DNA of 64,000 nucleotides, taken from assembly GCA_001029295.1 (NCBI GenBank), contig LDXJ01000061.1, positions 124,001 to 188,000 of the forward strand, written 5' to 3'. The notes beneath the pieces were generated by a model that saw only the letters and a list, made by a program, of their open reading frames with translations, did not search any database and was not told the DNA's origin. Made by a program: the position numbers and the translations under genes. Shown one piece after another: positions 26,830-34,641 of the stretch. Within the stretch, counting starts at the first letter, position 1; each line of letters opens with the position of its first letter. This stretch comes from Peptococcaceae bacterium CEB3 (GTDB lineage: Bacteria > Bacillota > Desulfitobacteriia > Desulfitobacteriales > Desulfitobacteriaceae).

Positions 26830-26934
26830 CTGTGGATAACCTGTCGTGTATATACTCTTTTTAGCCCTTGCGGAGCAAAATATCCCATATTGATATTCTC
26901 GGGGGTTCCGGCAATTTAAGCGCTGAAAAAATAC

Positions 26935-27198
26935 CTATTTGTTCTTTGTTAATTCTGTCCTTTGAAAGACCTTTCCATCAGCCGATTTCCACTCAATGAG
27001 ATGAATGGTCTCGATCTCGAAGCGAAGGGTAGCCCAAGTTGGTCGGATCTCTACTGCATTTTTGCCTGCGGATAAGCCCTGAAACCCGTATGAATAAAGG
27101 CATCCATTCATTTTACGCGATGACCTAGATCCACGAAAAACTGTCGAAGCCGAGCTAAACAGCCCAGCCCATCTATATCTAAAACCATTTAGAATCAT
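26935..27198 (-). CDS. Doubtful 87-residue frame, possibly a transposase C-terminal fragment
   Basis: The frame overlaps the end of the B12-binding subunit gene by 20 bases and has no ribosome binding site of its own. Its second half (NGCLYSYGFQGLSAGKNAVEIRPTW...) loosely recalls the small beta-barrel found at the C-terminus of Mu/IS481-like transposases. The resemblance is weak, and the frame may simply be chance. Confidence 0.25.
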   Translation of the reverse strand: MILNGFRYRWAGLFSSASTVFRGSRSSRKMNGCLYSYGFQGLSAGKNAVEIRPTWATLRFEIETIHLIEWKSADGKVFQRTELTKNK

Positions 27199-27601
27199 AT
27201 GCTATAACGTCAGCAGCAGCACCTTTCACGGCTGCAATCAATTCTTCCCGTCTTGTACCGCTTACACAAACATCGAAAAAGCCCATGTCTTTCAAAGCCT
27301 TTATGTCTTTGGGGGGTATAACCCCGCCTATTATAAAAGCTATGCTTTTATCAAGCCCTTTTTGTTTAGCCAATTCGATCAAATGTTTCCCTGTCCGCAA
27401 GTGGGCTCCCGATAGTGAGCTAACCCCAATTACTTGTACATCTTCCTCAGTTGCTGCTTTAAGTGCATCCTCCGCCGTTGTGTTACCTAGATAAACAACT
27501 TCCATGCCTTCCTCTTTTAAGATAGTACTAACAACAATTATTCCACGGTTATGTGTTTCCGGTCCCAAACAACACATCAGTACTTTGATTTTTTTGTTCA
27601 T
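27179..27601 (-). CDS. B12-binding small subunit of an acyl-CoA mutase
   Basis: A 140-residue separate cobalamin-binding domain that would carry adenosylcobalamin to the large subunit encoded just upstream (19 bases). The fold signature is clear: KVLMCCLGPETHNRGI near residue 8 contains the axial histidine, GVSSLSGAH (the SxL motif) lies near residue 60, and IIGGVIPPKDI and VSGTRREELI follow. The usual DxHxxG motif reads ExHxxG here (E-T-H-N-R-G), while the histidine ligand is kept. Separate small subunits occur in 2-hydroxyisobutyryl-CoA and isobutyryl-CoA mutases and in some methylmalonyl-CoA mutases. Confidence 0.88.
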   Translation of the reverse strand: MNKKIKVLMCCLGPETHNRGIIVVSTILKEEGMEVVYLGNTTAEDALKAATEEDVQVIGVSSLSGAHLRTGKHLIELAKQKGLDKSIAFIIGGVIPPKDIKALKDMGFFDVCVSGTRREELIAAVKGAAADVIAYDSKWF

Positions 27602-27620
27602 CGTTGTCGTCCCCTTTCAA

Positions 27621-29384
27621 TTAAAACACACTGGGTTTTTTCCATAGACCAAAAACTTTCTTGAATATCTTCCATTGTTCACCGACTGTACAACCTGCTC
27701 TGGCACAATTAACTGTATATTCCATGATGTTCTTTCCGTCTTTGCAGGCTGCTTCTAATTCGTTAAGGGCCATCTCAACTTTGGCACTGTCACGATTTTG
27801 TCGGTGTTCATGCAGTCTCTTTAGTTGTCTCTCTTCACATTCTTCCGGGTAACGGAAAGATTCAAAATCATCTCCCTCGGAACTTCTTTGGTAATTATGC
27901 CCGACAATTTTTATTTCGCCTTTTTCAATTCTCGTCTGTTCCTTATACATATAATTAAATATTTTCTTAGATAAATAGCCGTTGGCTATTGCTTCTACAT
28001 AACCACCCTGTGCTTCTATCTCCGTTATTTCATCCAAGATTCTCTTTTCCATCTCATTCGTCAAAGCCTCCACATAATAAGATCCGCCTAACGGGTCAAC
28101 CACGGATGTTATCCCCGTTTCATGTTCAATTATTTGCTGGGTACGTAAAGAGAGTAGGGACGCTTCCTCAGAAGGAACCGAAATTGCCTCATCATAAGAA
28201 TCAACGTGTAATGATTGCACCCCGCCGAGAACAGCGGCAAGAGCCTCATATGCGGATCGTATAATGTTATTGTAGGGTTCTTCTCTAACCAGGCTGATGC
28301 CAGATGTCTGCAAATGACATCTCATCCAGGTTGATCTTTCGTTCTTTACCTTATACTTGAATTTCAGGATTCGGTACCAAAGTCGGCGCATGGCTCTCAA
28401 ACGGCATATCTCCTCGAAGAAGTCCATACCTCCGGACCAGAAAAACGCCAACCTTTCTGCCACCCAATCCACTTCGTAGCCGCGGTGTATCATCTCGTCC
28501 AAAATGGCCATCCCATGAGCTGCGGCGACAGCCATTTCCGTGACTCCAGATGTTCCAAATTCCCGGAAATTATAACCGTTGATTGTTATGAAATTCCATT
28601 TTGGCACGTTTCTTCGAATAAATTCTATATTATCACACTCAATCCGGAAACAGTCCTTGGGCGGAATATATTCGGATGAATTGCGTACAAGTTCCTCCAA
28701 TGTCATATCGTTTTGGACACTACCTTTTAGCTGATCCCAGGGTACGTCTCTTTGCTCGGCCATAACCAAATACATGGGAAATAGACAAGCCGTGTTGGAT
28801 GGGTAGTGAGTTACTATGGAGGATGTTTCTCCAGCTATATCAATGCCATCATACAGCATATCCCAATCTTTCACGTGGTTTACACTAACCCCGCAGGAAC
28901 CTACAGATCCAGTTGCTATGGGATCATCACAATCATACATTTGAATCGTGGGCATATCGAACAAAAGGTTTATCCCTGTGGCTCCGTGTTCTAACAAATA
29001 TTTGATTCTTGAATTCGTGTCTTCCGGGCCTCCGAAACCTACCAGTTGTCTTTGGGTAAAGGTTCTGCCCCGATACATATTGCTATGAATTCCCCTGGTA
29101 AATGGTGCTTCACCAGGGTTACCTAATTGCTCCTCGTAATCACTGTTTGCTATATTTAGTGGGCTATAGATCATTTCTCTTGCAGTCTCCGAACCAAGCA
29201 CCGTTAGGGGTACTGTCTTCCAATTCTTAATATCACTTGGCTTAACACAATTTTCCTTCCAACGATCGATGCGCTCTCTTGCTCTTTTCAGATAGGTTGG
29301 ATCGTAGACTTGTTTTTGTCCGAAATCCTTTATATTTTCTTTGATTATCTCGGCCGTTGTTTTTTTCTGTTCGTTATCCAACAT
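27621..29384 (-). CDS. Divergent B12-dependent acyl-CoA mutase, large subunit
   Basis: A 587-residue catalytic TIM-barrel subunit of the methylmalonyl-CoA mutase superfamily, lacking its own B12 domain. Conserved blocks are FTRGIHSNMYRGR, QNDMTLEELVRN, FREFGTSG, AAVLGGVQSLHVDSYDEA and VVDPLGGSYYVE. By hand alignment to the P. shermanii enzyme, Tyr89 is Leu (RQLVGFG), Ser114 is Asn and His244 of GYH is Asn (INGYNFREFG), while Gln197 and Arg207, the substrate carboxylate ligand, are kept. Neither the methylmalonyl-, isobutyryl- nor 2-hydroxyisobutyryl-CoA pattern fits fully. AAGGTGG precedes the ATG. It sits between meaB and the B12 subunit gene; the substrate is unknown. Confidence 0.85.
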   Translation of the reverse strand: MLDNEQKKTTAEIIKENIKDFGQKQVYDPTYLKRARERIDRWKENCVKPSDIKNWKTVPLTVLGSETAREMIYSPLNIANSDYEEQLGNPGEAPFTRGIHSNMYRGRTFTQRQLVGFGGPEDTNSRIKYLLEHGATGINLLFDMPTIQMYDCDDPIATGSVGSCGVSVNHVKDWDMLYDGIDIAGETSSIVTHYPSNTACLFPMYLVMAEQRDVPWDQLKGSVQNDMTLEELVRNSSEYIPPKDCFRIECDNIEFIRRNVPKWNFITINGYNFREFGTSGVTEMAVAAAHGMAILDEMIHRGYEVDWVAERLAFFWSGGMDFFEEICRLRAMRRLWYRILKFKYKVKNERSTWMRCHLQTSGISLVREEPYNNIIRSAYEALAAVLGGVQSLHVDSYDEAISVPSEEASLLSLRTQQIIEHETGITSVVDPLGGSYYVEALTNEMEKRILDEITEIEAQGGYVEAIANGYLSKKIFNYMYKEQTRIEKGEIKIVGHNYQRSSEGDDFESFRYPEECEERQLKRLHEHRQNRDSAKVEMALNELEAACKDGKNIMEYTVNCARAGCTVGEQWKIFKKVFGLWKKPSVF

Positions 29385-29388
29385 TACT

Positions 29389-30348
29389 CTACCACCTTCC
29401 GTTAATGCCTTTATCCAATATCAATTGCGTGATGTCCTCTGCTGCTTTATAGGGATTGATACCGCCCTCCCGCACAGTTTTTAAAATATTCCTTATATCC
29501 TCTTTTTCCTGTACGAGTTCTTCGGTGAACCTTTTCAACGTTTCTTGTACGGCATAAAGGCAAGTTTCCTCTCGGTGCCGCTTTATCTGGAATTCTCTTA
29601 GCCCGGATCTGGACAAATAATCCTGGTGCCTTTGAATCGCTTGAAACAATTCCGGGATACCCTGGTCGCTTAGCGCCTCCGTCAAAACAATTTCTGGTGT
29701 CCAATCACTCTCCTTTCTTAGATACAACATCATTTGTAAGTCATCGACAACATTTTGAGCACCGGGCAGATCGGCTTTATTTACAACAAGAACATCGGCG
29801 ATTTCCAGGATTCCCGCCTTTAGCGTTTGCATTTGGTCTCCTAATCCGGGCACGGAAACTACAATTTTTGTGTCTGAATATCTGATGACATCCGATTCAA
29901 GTTGTCCTACGCCAACTGTCTCGATAATTATGATATCTATCCCGAAAGCATCCAAGATCTTTATGATCTCACCGATCCTCGGCACCAAACCTCCCAACGC
30001 ACCGCGGGTAGCTAAACTCCGTAAATATACCCCATCATCTCTATACGCCCGCTGCATCCGTACCCGATCGCCAAGGAAGGCTCCACCACCGAAGATACTG
30101 CTAGGGTCGATGCAAAGTACACCAACAGTATGGCCCGCCTGGCGATAAGAACGAATTAATTTGTCTATAAGAGTACTCTTGCCGGCACCTGGGGGGCCGG
30201 TAACCCCAACTACGCGAGCTTTGCCTATCGGACTATAAATTTCCCCCATAATATCCAATATTTGCGGGCTGTTATTCTCGACCATGGTTATCAATTTGCT
30301 CAGGGCCATGCGGTCCCTTTGCCTAAACCGTTCAATTAGCTTTTCCAT
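29389..30348 (-). CDS. meaB: MeaB-type GTPase chaperone of the B12 mutase
   Basis: A 319-residue G3E-family GTPase (ArgK/MeaB). Walker A is GVTGPPGAGKSTL near residue 47, followed by DPSSIFGGGAFLGDRVRM, the switch-region IETVGVGQLE and the guanine-specificity motif NKAD. MeaB proteins protect and reload their partner mutase with adenosylcobalamin. The gene lies four bases upstream of the mutase large-subunit gene, so it is probably dedicated to that enzyme. Confidence 0.92.
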   Translation of the reverse strand: MEKLIERFRQRDRMALSKLITMVENNSPQILDIMGEIYSPIGKARVVGVTGPPGAGKSTLIDKLIRSYRQAGHTVGVLCIDPSSIFGGGAFLGDRVRMQRAYRDDGVYLRSLATRGALGGLVPRIGEIIKILDAFGIDIIIIETVGVGQLESDVIRYSDTKIVVSVPGLGDQMQTLKAGILEIADVLVVNKADLPGAQNVVDDLQMMLYLRKESDWTPEIVLTEALSDQGIPELFQAIQRHQDYLSRSGLREFQIKRHREETCLYAVQETLKRFTEELVQEKEDIRNILKTVREGGINPYKAAEDITQLILDKGINGRW

Positions 30349-30395
30349 ATTCTCGTCTCCGTTGCCGCTCTCTTTAATGGTTCCTAAAGATTGAC

Positions 30396-31145
30396 TTAGA
30401 TTAAAAACCCCCCATTGATATCAAGAACTGCGCCCGTAATATAGGCGGAGAAGTCCTCGGCCATGAACAAAACCGCTTCCGCAACCTCTTCCGGTTCTGC
30501 CAGACGACCCACTGGAATCTTGGCAATGAGAGCCTGAAGCTGTTCTTCCGGGTATTTCATCATCATATCCGTCTTTATATAACCCGGAGCCAGAGCATTA
30601 CAGGTTATTCCCTTTGTGGCATTTTCTGCAGCCGTAACTCGGGTTAAGCCGATTAAGCCTGACTTTGTCGTCGCATAATACCCTGTCCCCAAAATTCCCA
30701 TACGGGCTGTAAGTGATGAAATGTTGACAATTCTGCCGTAATTATTGTTTCTCATGCTAGGTAGAACGGCTTTAGTACAAAGGAAGGGGCCCGTCAGATT
30801 AACATTCAATACCGCACCCCAATTTTGCAGATTCCCTTTATGGATAAAACCATCCCGGTTAATTCCTGCATTGTTCACGAGAATATCGATCCGTCCGTAA
30901 CGTTCTATCACTTTGTCTACCATCGAATTGACTTCGGACTCTTGCGTCACATCAGCCAGAAAAACCTCAGCCTCTACCCCCATTGCCCGAAGGGTAGTGG
31001 CAGTCTCCAAAGTCTTTTGTTCATTAAGGGTGAGATCGTTGATGGCTATTTTGGCGCCTTCCCTGGCTAAAGTGCGAGCAATCGCTTGTCCCAGTCCTTG
31101 GCCGCTGCCGGTTATTAACGCTACTCTATCTAAGGTCTTCTTCAT
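30396..31145 (-). CDS. Short-chain dehydrogenase/reductase
   Basis: A 249-residue classical SDR. The cofactor motif is TGSGQGLGQAIA near residue 13, NNAG near residue 90, and the catalytic set is Ser in NISSLTARMG with YYATTKSGL (Tyr-xxx-Lys). It resembles FabG and 3-hydroxyacyl-CoA dehydrogenases. In this operon it most plausibly oxidises a hydroxyacyl-CoA formed by the mutase or a later step. An AAAGGATG site precedes the ATG. The cofactor cannot be told with certainty. Confidence 0.85.
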   Translation of the reverse strand: MKKTLDRVALITGSGQGLGQAIARTLAREGAKIAINDLTLNEQKTLETATTLRAMGVEAEVFLADVTQESEVNSMVDKVIERYGRIDILVNNAGINRDGFIHKGNLQNWGAVLNVNLTGPFLCTKAVLPSMRNNNYGRIVNISSLTARMGILGTGYYATTKSGLIGLTRVTAAENATKGITCNALAPGYIKTDMMMKYPEEQLQALIAKIPVGRLAEPEEVAEAVLFMAEDFSAYITGAVLDINGGFLI

Positions 31146-31210
31146 TTGTTACATCCTTTCTCGTGTAATTAGATTACCTCGAACAATTCACGGGGAACCG
31201 AAAATAACAT

Positions 31211-31996
31211 TTAATATTTCATGAATATCCCTTCCGGGTCTACCACTTGGCGTAGAACATTCAATTCCGAATCATTAGGGGATTCTAACGGTTTCGCTTG
31301 GGTCACATCGATCGGGAAAGCCGTGTTTTGTTGAATCTCTTCGAGGGTAACTCCCATGTCCGCAAAAAAGCTCTCTACATACATTTCATGCGTCTGAGGA
31401 CGGAATTTCATCACTCCTAAAGTCGATACAACGGCATAGGGGCCTCCCCATAGCCCGGCCTCCACGCGCGGGATAAGCTTTCCGTCGGGATAGCGCCGAA
31501 CCATCCAGCCGGGGCTGGTCAGATAATCAACCCGTTCCACAAACCGTTTACGTTCATGGGCCATGATAATAATGGTTTTTTTAGCCATTACAGCTATGTC
31601 ACAAGCACCTCCAGAACCTTCGAACCGTACATCAGGCTGCCCATACAAGCCGATAACTGTTGAATTAATATTACCGTAGCGATCTACCTGCGCTCCGCCC
31701 AAAAAACCGACATCAACCAATTTGTTCTGAAGAAACTGCCCCATCAATTCGACAGCTGTACCTATCCAGGGTGTGCGATAAACTCCCCGGGCATCGGCAA
31801 CACAAAACGGTAAGGCTTGCGGATAACTGTCATACAAGCCAGCTTCCATTAAAATAACCGTTTCGGGAGCATGAGAGTGTTTAGCCAATAGGGTACTTAC
31901 CAGCGGCAAACCCGTACCGACCAGAATTACTTCACCGTCGTTAATCAAACGGGCACCAGCTATAGCCATCATTTCGAGGCGGCTGTAGTTACTCAT
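31211..31996 (-). CDS. CoA-transferase family I, subunit B
   Basis: A 261-residue beta subunit of a two-subunit CoA-transferase related to glutaconate CoA-transferase GctB. Residue E51 in ILMEAGLYDS is placed where the family has its catalytic glutamate, so it is probably an active transferase and not the hydrolytic IpdB type. VDVGFLGGAQVDRYGNIN and GSGGACDIA are the family's CoA-binding blocks. It overlaps the subunit A gene by four bases. Together they would activate the imported acid by moving CoA from an acyl-CoA donor. Confidence 0.85.
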   Translation of the reverse strand: MSNYSRLEMMAIAGARLINDGEVILVGTGLPLVSTLLAKHSHAPETVILMEAGLYDSYPQALPFCVADARGVYRTPWIGTAVELMGQFLQNKLVDVGFLGGAQVDRYGNINSTVIGLYGQPDVRFEGSGGACDIAVMAKKTIIIMAHERKRFVERVDYLTSPGWMVRRYPDGKLIPRVEAGLWGGPYAVVSTLGVMKFRPQTHEMYVESFFADMGVTLEEIQQNTAFPIDVTQAKPLESPNDSELNVLRQVVDPEGIFMKY

Positions 31997-32994
31997 CTAC
32001 CGCCCACCTCCTCGAGTTTATCTAAGCGGCGCCGAATATGGGGATTGTAGCCTTTTACTGGGTCAGCTTGTAATGCGTGCAGGCGTTCGGTGCCTAATTT
32101 CTCTATATAACCTTCATGGTTGCCTGGTTGAAGAACCCACTTCGAAAGCCAGTCTACAAAGGTTTCTTGATGTTTGGAAGCAGCCAGATAGTCGCGGAAC
32201 CACCAAGGATCATTATCGTAATACCCGAAAAGGGCTGTAGGGTGGGCACCGTACGGGAGTTCAACAATTATATCAACCTTTAACCCAGGAATGGAATTCC
32301 GTTCAGGGTTATCGCGCAGCTGATTTTCAGGCACAATGTGTTCGGCAGATACTATGACAAGTTTCGAAGCGATAGCACCATAGTAGTCAAGAAAGCAGCC
32401 GCCTTGGATGCGCACGGTACCCTTATCCCCCACCTCCTGAACATGGAGTAAACAAACATCTGGGCGTAAAGCCGGTACCAGAACAACTTCCTGTCCTTCC
32501 CAAAAAGGATCCTTAATAACCGCTAACTTCTTTCTTGGCAATTTAGGATCCTGAAGACGCAAATCCTGCAGAGAATCCATTCCGGGCAAAGAAATATCTG
32601 AACCTTTCAGTGATAAGGTTGGGAGGAATGGCAGACCCATCGCTCCAGCCATGATCCTCAAAGCACCGGTCTGGACAGTCCAATCGTCATGACGATAACC
32701 GGGAGTTTGAGTTTTTTCAACGGCACGGCGAAAATTATATGGGTGCCCAAACACCTCATGACCAATGTAATTTATTTCCCCCACAGTGGCACATCCGGCC
32801 CCGATCAATAAGTCTACTTCGGGACCACCGGGGTTCGCGCAAAGATGGAGATTCTTTTTCTTTTGCCTGACAATTTCGTATACCAAACCCATCGGCCGGC
32901 GCACAACCGTCCACCCACCGGTAAAAACCTGATCCCCGTCGTTAACAAGAGCAATCGCTTCGTTCAAGGATAGGCGTTGCACTTTTGCGGCCAT
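31993..32994 (-). CDS. CoA-transferase family I, subunit A
   Basis: Alpha subunit (about 333 residues) of the same CoA-transferase, GctA-like: LNEAIALVNDGDQVFTGG at the start, GCATVGEINYIGHEVFGHPYNFRRAVE, and VLVPALRPDVCLLHVQEVGDKGTVRIQGG. The ATG at 32994, preceded by a G-rich site, fits the family start; the longer frame from 33057 would overlap the permease gene. Substrate candidates are short branched or dicarboxylic acids; the sequence alone does not decide. Confidence 0.84.
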   Translation of the reverse strand: MAAKVQRLSLNEAIALVNDGDQVFTGGWTVVRRPMGLVYEIVRQKKKNLHLCANPGGPEVDLLIGAGCATVGEINYIGHEVFGHPYNFRRAVEKTQTPGYRHDDWTVQTGALRIMAGAMGLPFLPTLSLKGSDISLPGMDSLQDLRLQDPKLPRKKLAVIKDPFWEGQEVVLVPALRPDVCLLHVQEVGDKGTVRIQGGCFLDYYGAIASKLVIVSAEHIVPENQLRDNPERNSIPGLKVDIIVELPYGAHPTALFGYYDNDPWWFRDYLAASKHQETFVDWLSKWVLQPGNHEGYIEKLGTERLHALQADPVKGYNPHIRRRLDKLEEVGGR

Positions 32995-33013
32995 TATAAA
33001 CCCCCCTGCTGTA

Positions 33014-34315
33014 TTAATCGACGACCTGTTCACCGGTAACAAACAGGGCGCAAACAATTATACCTACCACCGAAAGTCCAACTGCAACGCTAAGAGCATA
33101 AACCCAGGAACCAGTTGTTGTCACGATAAAACCCGTCAGTATTGGAGCAATGATCCCGGCAATAGTTCCAAAAGTGTTCATCAACCCGGATATAAGACCT
33201 GCGTTTTTCGGGCCGAGATCGATCGGTAAAGCCCAAAAGGAGGAGAAATTCATCGTCAGGAAAGATACCGCGAGGCTAATCCAAAGAACTGCCATTCCTC
33301 CGGATCCGGCAATAGCCCCTAAGTATAAAAAGATAGCGCTCCCTCCAAAAGCGGCATACATAATGTACTTGCGGGCTTTTGTTACGCCAACCCTGGGAAT
33401 AAGTTTGTCGGATATGTTTCCGGCCAAATTCGCTGCTACAAATCCGCCTAGATAAGGGAGCATACCATAAATGCCCATCTTCAAAATGCTGAAGTGGCGC
33501 GCCATAACCAGATATCCGGGCAACCAAGTAAGATATAGATACCAGGAATAGTTTTGAAAGAAATAGTTTATTGCCAGTGCCCAGACCGGGCCAGCTTTGG
33601 CCACAGCTCGCCAGTCTGCTTGACTAGATTTCTTTTCACTCCGGCCTTGTTCAATAAGGGCCAATTCCTCCGCGTTGACCCACTTATGCTGAGAAGGATA
33701 ATCCTTCCCGAAGACTAACCAGAAAATTACCCATAGTAACCCTATCACAGCTGAAATATAGAAAACTGACGGCCAACCAAACTTACTTATAATCCACGCT
33801 GATATAGGCACTGAAACGGCCAGGCTCAGAGCCATTCCGGATAAGTTCCAGGCTTGTGACCGTGCCCGTTCTTTAAGTGGCACCCACCTAGAAGCAATTG
33901 CTGTCTCGGCGGGGAAAGTTACGGCTTCTCCCACCCCCATAAGAGCCCTAACAAACCACAGGCCACTTAAGCTGCCAACCACCGGTGTCAGCCCGGTGAA
34001 AATCGACCACCAACCGACACCGGCGGCCAGAACGCGTTTACCACCAATTTTGTCAGCCAGCCAACCCGCGGGGATCTGGAGAATTAAGTAACCGACAAAA
34101 AACGCGGATAGAATTGAACCCCACTGTTCTGCATTCCAACCATGCTCTTTCATAATCGTAGTCGAGGCAACCGATAAATTTCCCCTGTCCAGGTAAGCTA
34201 TTACGATACTTAGAAACGTAACAACTGTGATGGCCGTGCGCACCCGCGTCGGTTTAGCCGTCTGCACCCCCAGTGACTGATGACTGATTTTTTGCTCTGT
34301 GTCCTGACTATTCAT
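33014..34315 (-). CDS. MFS transporter, anion:cation symporter family
   Basis: A 12-helix permease of about 433 residues. SIVIAYLDRGNLSVA in helix 1 and PAGWLADKIGGKRVLAAGVGWWSI are typical of the ACS family (hexuronate, glucarate, phthalate and other carboxylate importers). The ATG at 34315, with GGGAGG nine bases upstream, is chosen over the longer frame. As the first gene behind the sigma54 promoter it would import the acid that the CoA-transferase, mutase and dehydrogenase then process. Confidence 0.88.
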   Translation of the reverse strand: MNSQDTEQKISHQSLGVQTAKPTRVRTAITVVTFLSIVIAYLDRGNLSVASTTIMKEHGWNAEQWGSILSAFFVGYLILQIPAGWLADKIGGKRVLAAGVGWWSIFTGLTPVVGSLSGLWFVRALMGVGEAVTFPAETAIASRWVPLKERARSQAWNLSGMALSLAVSVPISAWIISKFGWPSVFYISAVIGLLWVIFWLVFGKDYPSQHKWVNAEELALIEQGRSEKKSSQADWRAVAKAGPVWALAINYFFQNYSWYLYLTWLPGYLVMARHFSILKMGIYGMLPYLGGFVAANLAGNISDKLIPRVGVTKARKYIMYAAFGGSAIFLYLGAIAGSGGMAVLWISLAVSFLTMNFSSFWALPIDLGPKNAGLISGLMNTFGTIAGIIAPILTGFIVTTTGSWVYALSVAVGLSVVGIIVCALFVTGEQVVD

Positions 34316-34420
34316 AATACCATCCTCCCTTATTTTCCAGTGAGACTCAGGTTCTTGCAACTCCATACTCCTAACCTTGTGACAAGTTGGTAGCCGATTA
34401 GCGCGCTAATATTATCCTAA

Positions 34421-34436
34421 GCAAGATATGTGCCAA
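34421..34436 (-). promoter_or_regulatory. Sigma54 -24/-12 promoter of the mutase operon
   Basis: On the minus strand the sequence TTGGCACATATCTTGC has the invariant GG and GC pairs at the right ten-base spacing and closely fits the TGGCAC-N5-TTGC consensus. It lies about 105 bases before the permease start. The adjacent gene encodes a sigma54 activator, so the prediction is strongly supported by context. Confidence 0.88.
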
Positions 34437-34496
34437 ATCTTCACTAAACTCAAAAACTGTCTCCTCCGGACCTAAGACTAACCGAGAAGGCGTCTT

Positions 34497-34510
34497 TAGC
34501 CTATAGGCTA
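34497..34510. promoter_or_regulatory. Palindromic upstream activator site candidate
   Basis: TAGCCTATAGGCTA is a perfect 14-bp palindrome and lies within a wider AGGCG ... CGCCT inverted repeat. It is 60-75 bases upstream of the -24 box, a usual place for enhancer-binding protein sites. It probably binds the activator encoded next to it. Confidence 0.6.
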
Positions 34511-34571
34511 GCGCCTAACCTTTGCGTCGTGGCCGGCGCAAGTCTTCTTAATCCTTCGATGTTTTTGAATA

Positions 34572-34600
34572 ATAAAAAAGAGCGATGCTTTCAGGCATCA
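34572..34600 (-). terminator. Terminator of the sigma54 activator gene
   Basis: GATGC and GCATC pair around a six-base loop (34584-34599). On the minus strand a GCTC is followed by TTTTTT. It lies about 45 bases after the activator's stop and separates it from the mutase operon promoter. Confidence 0.75.
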
Positions 34601-34641
34601 CCCTTTAGGAATTATCCCCGGTTTTCTGATGTTGCTACACA

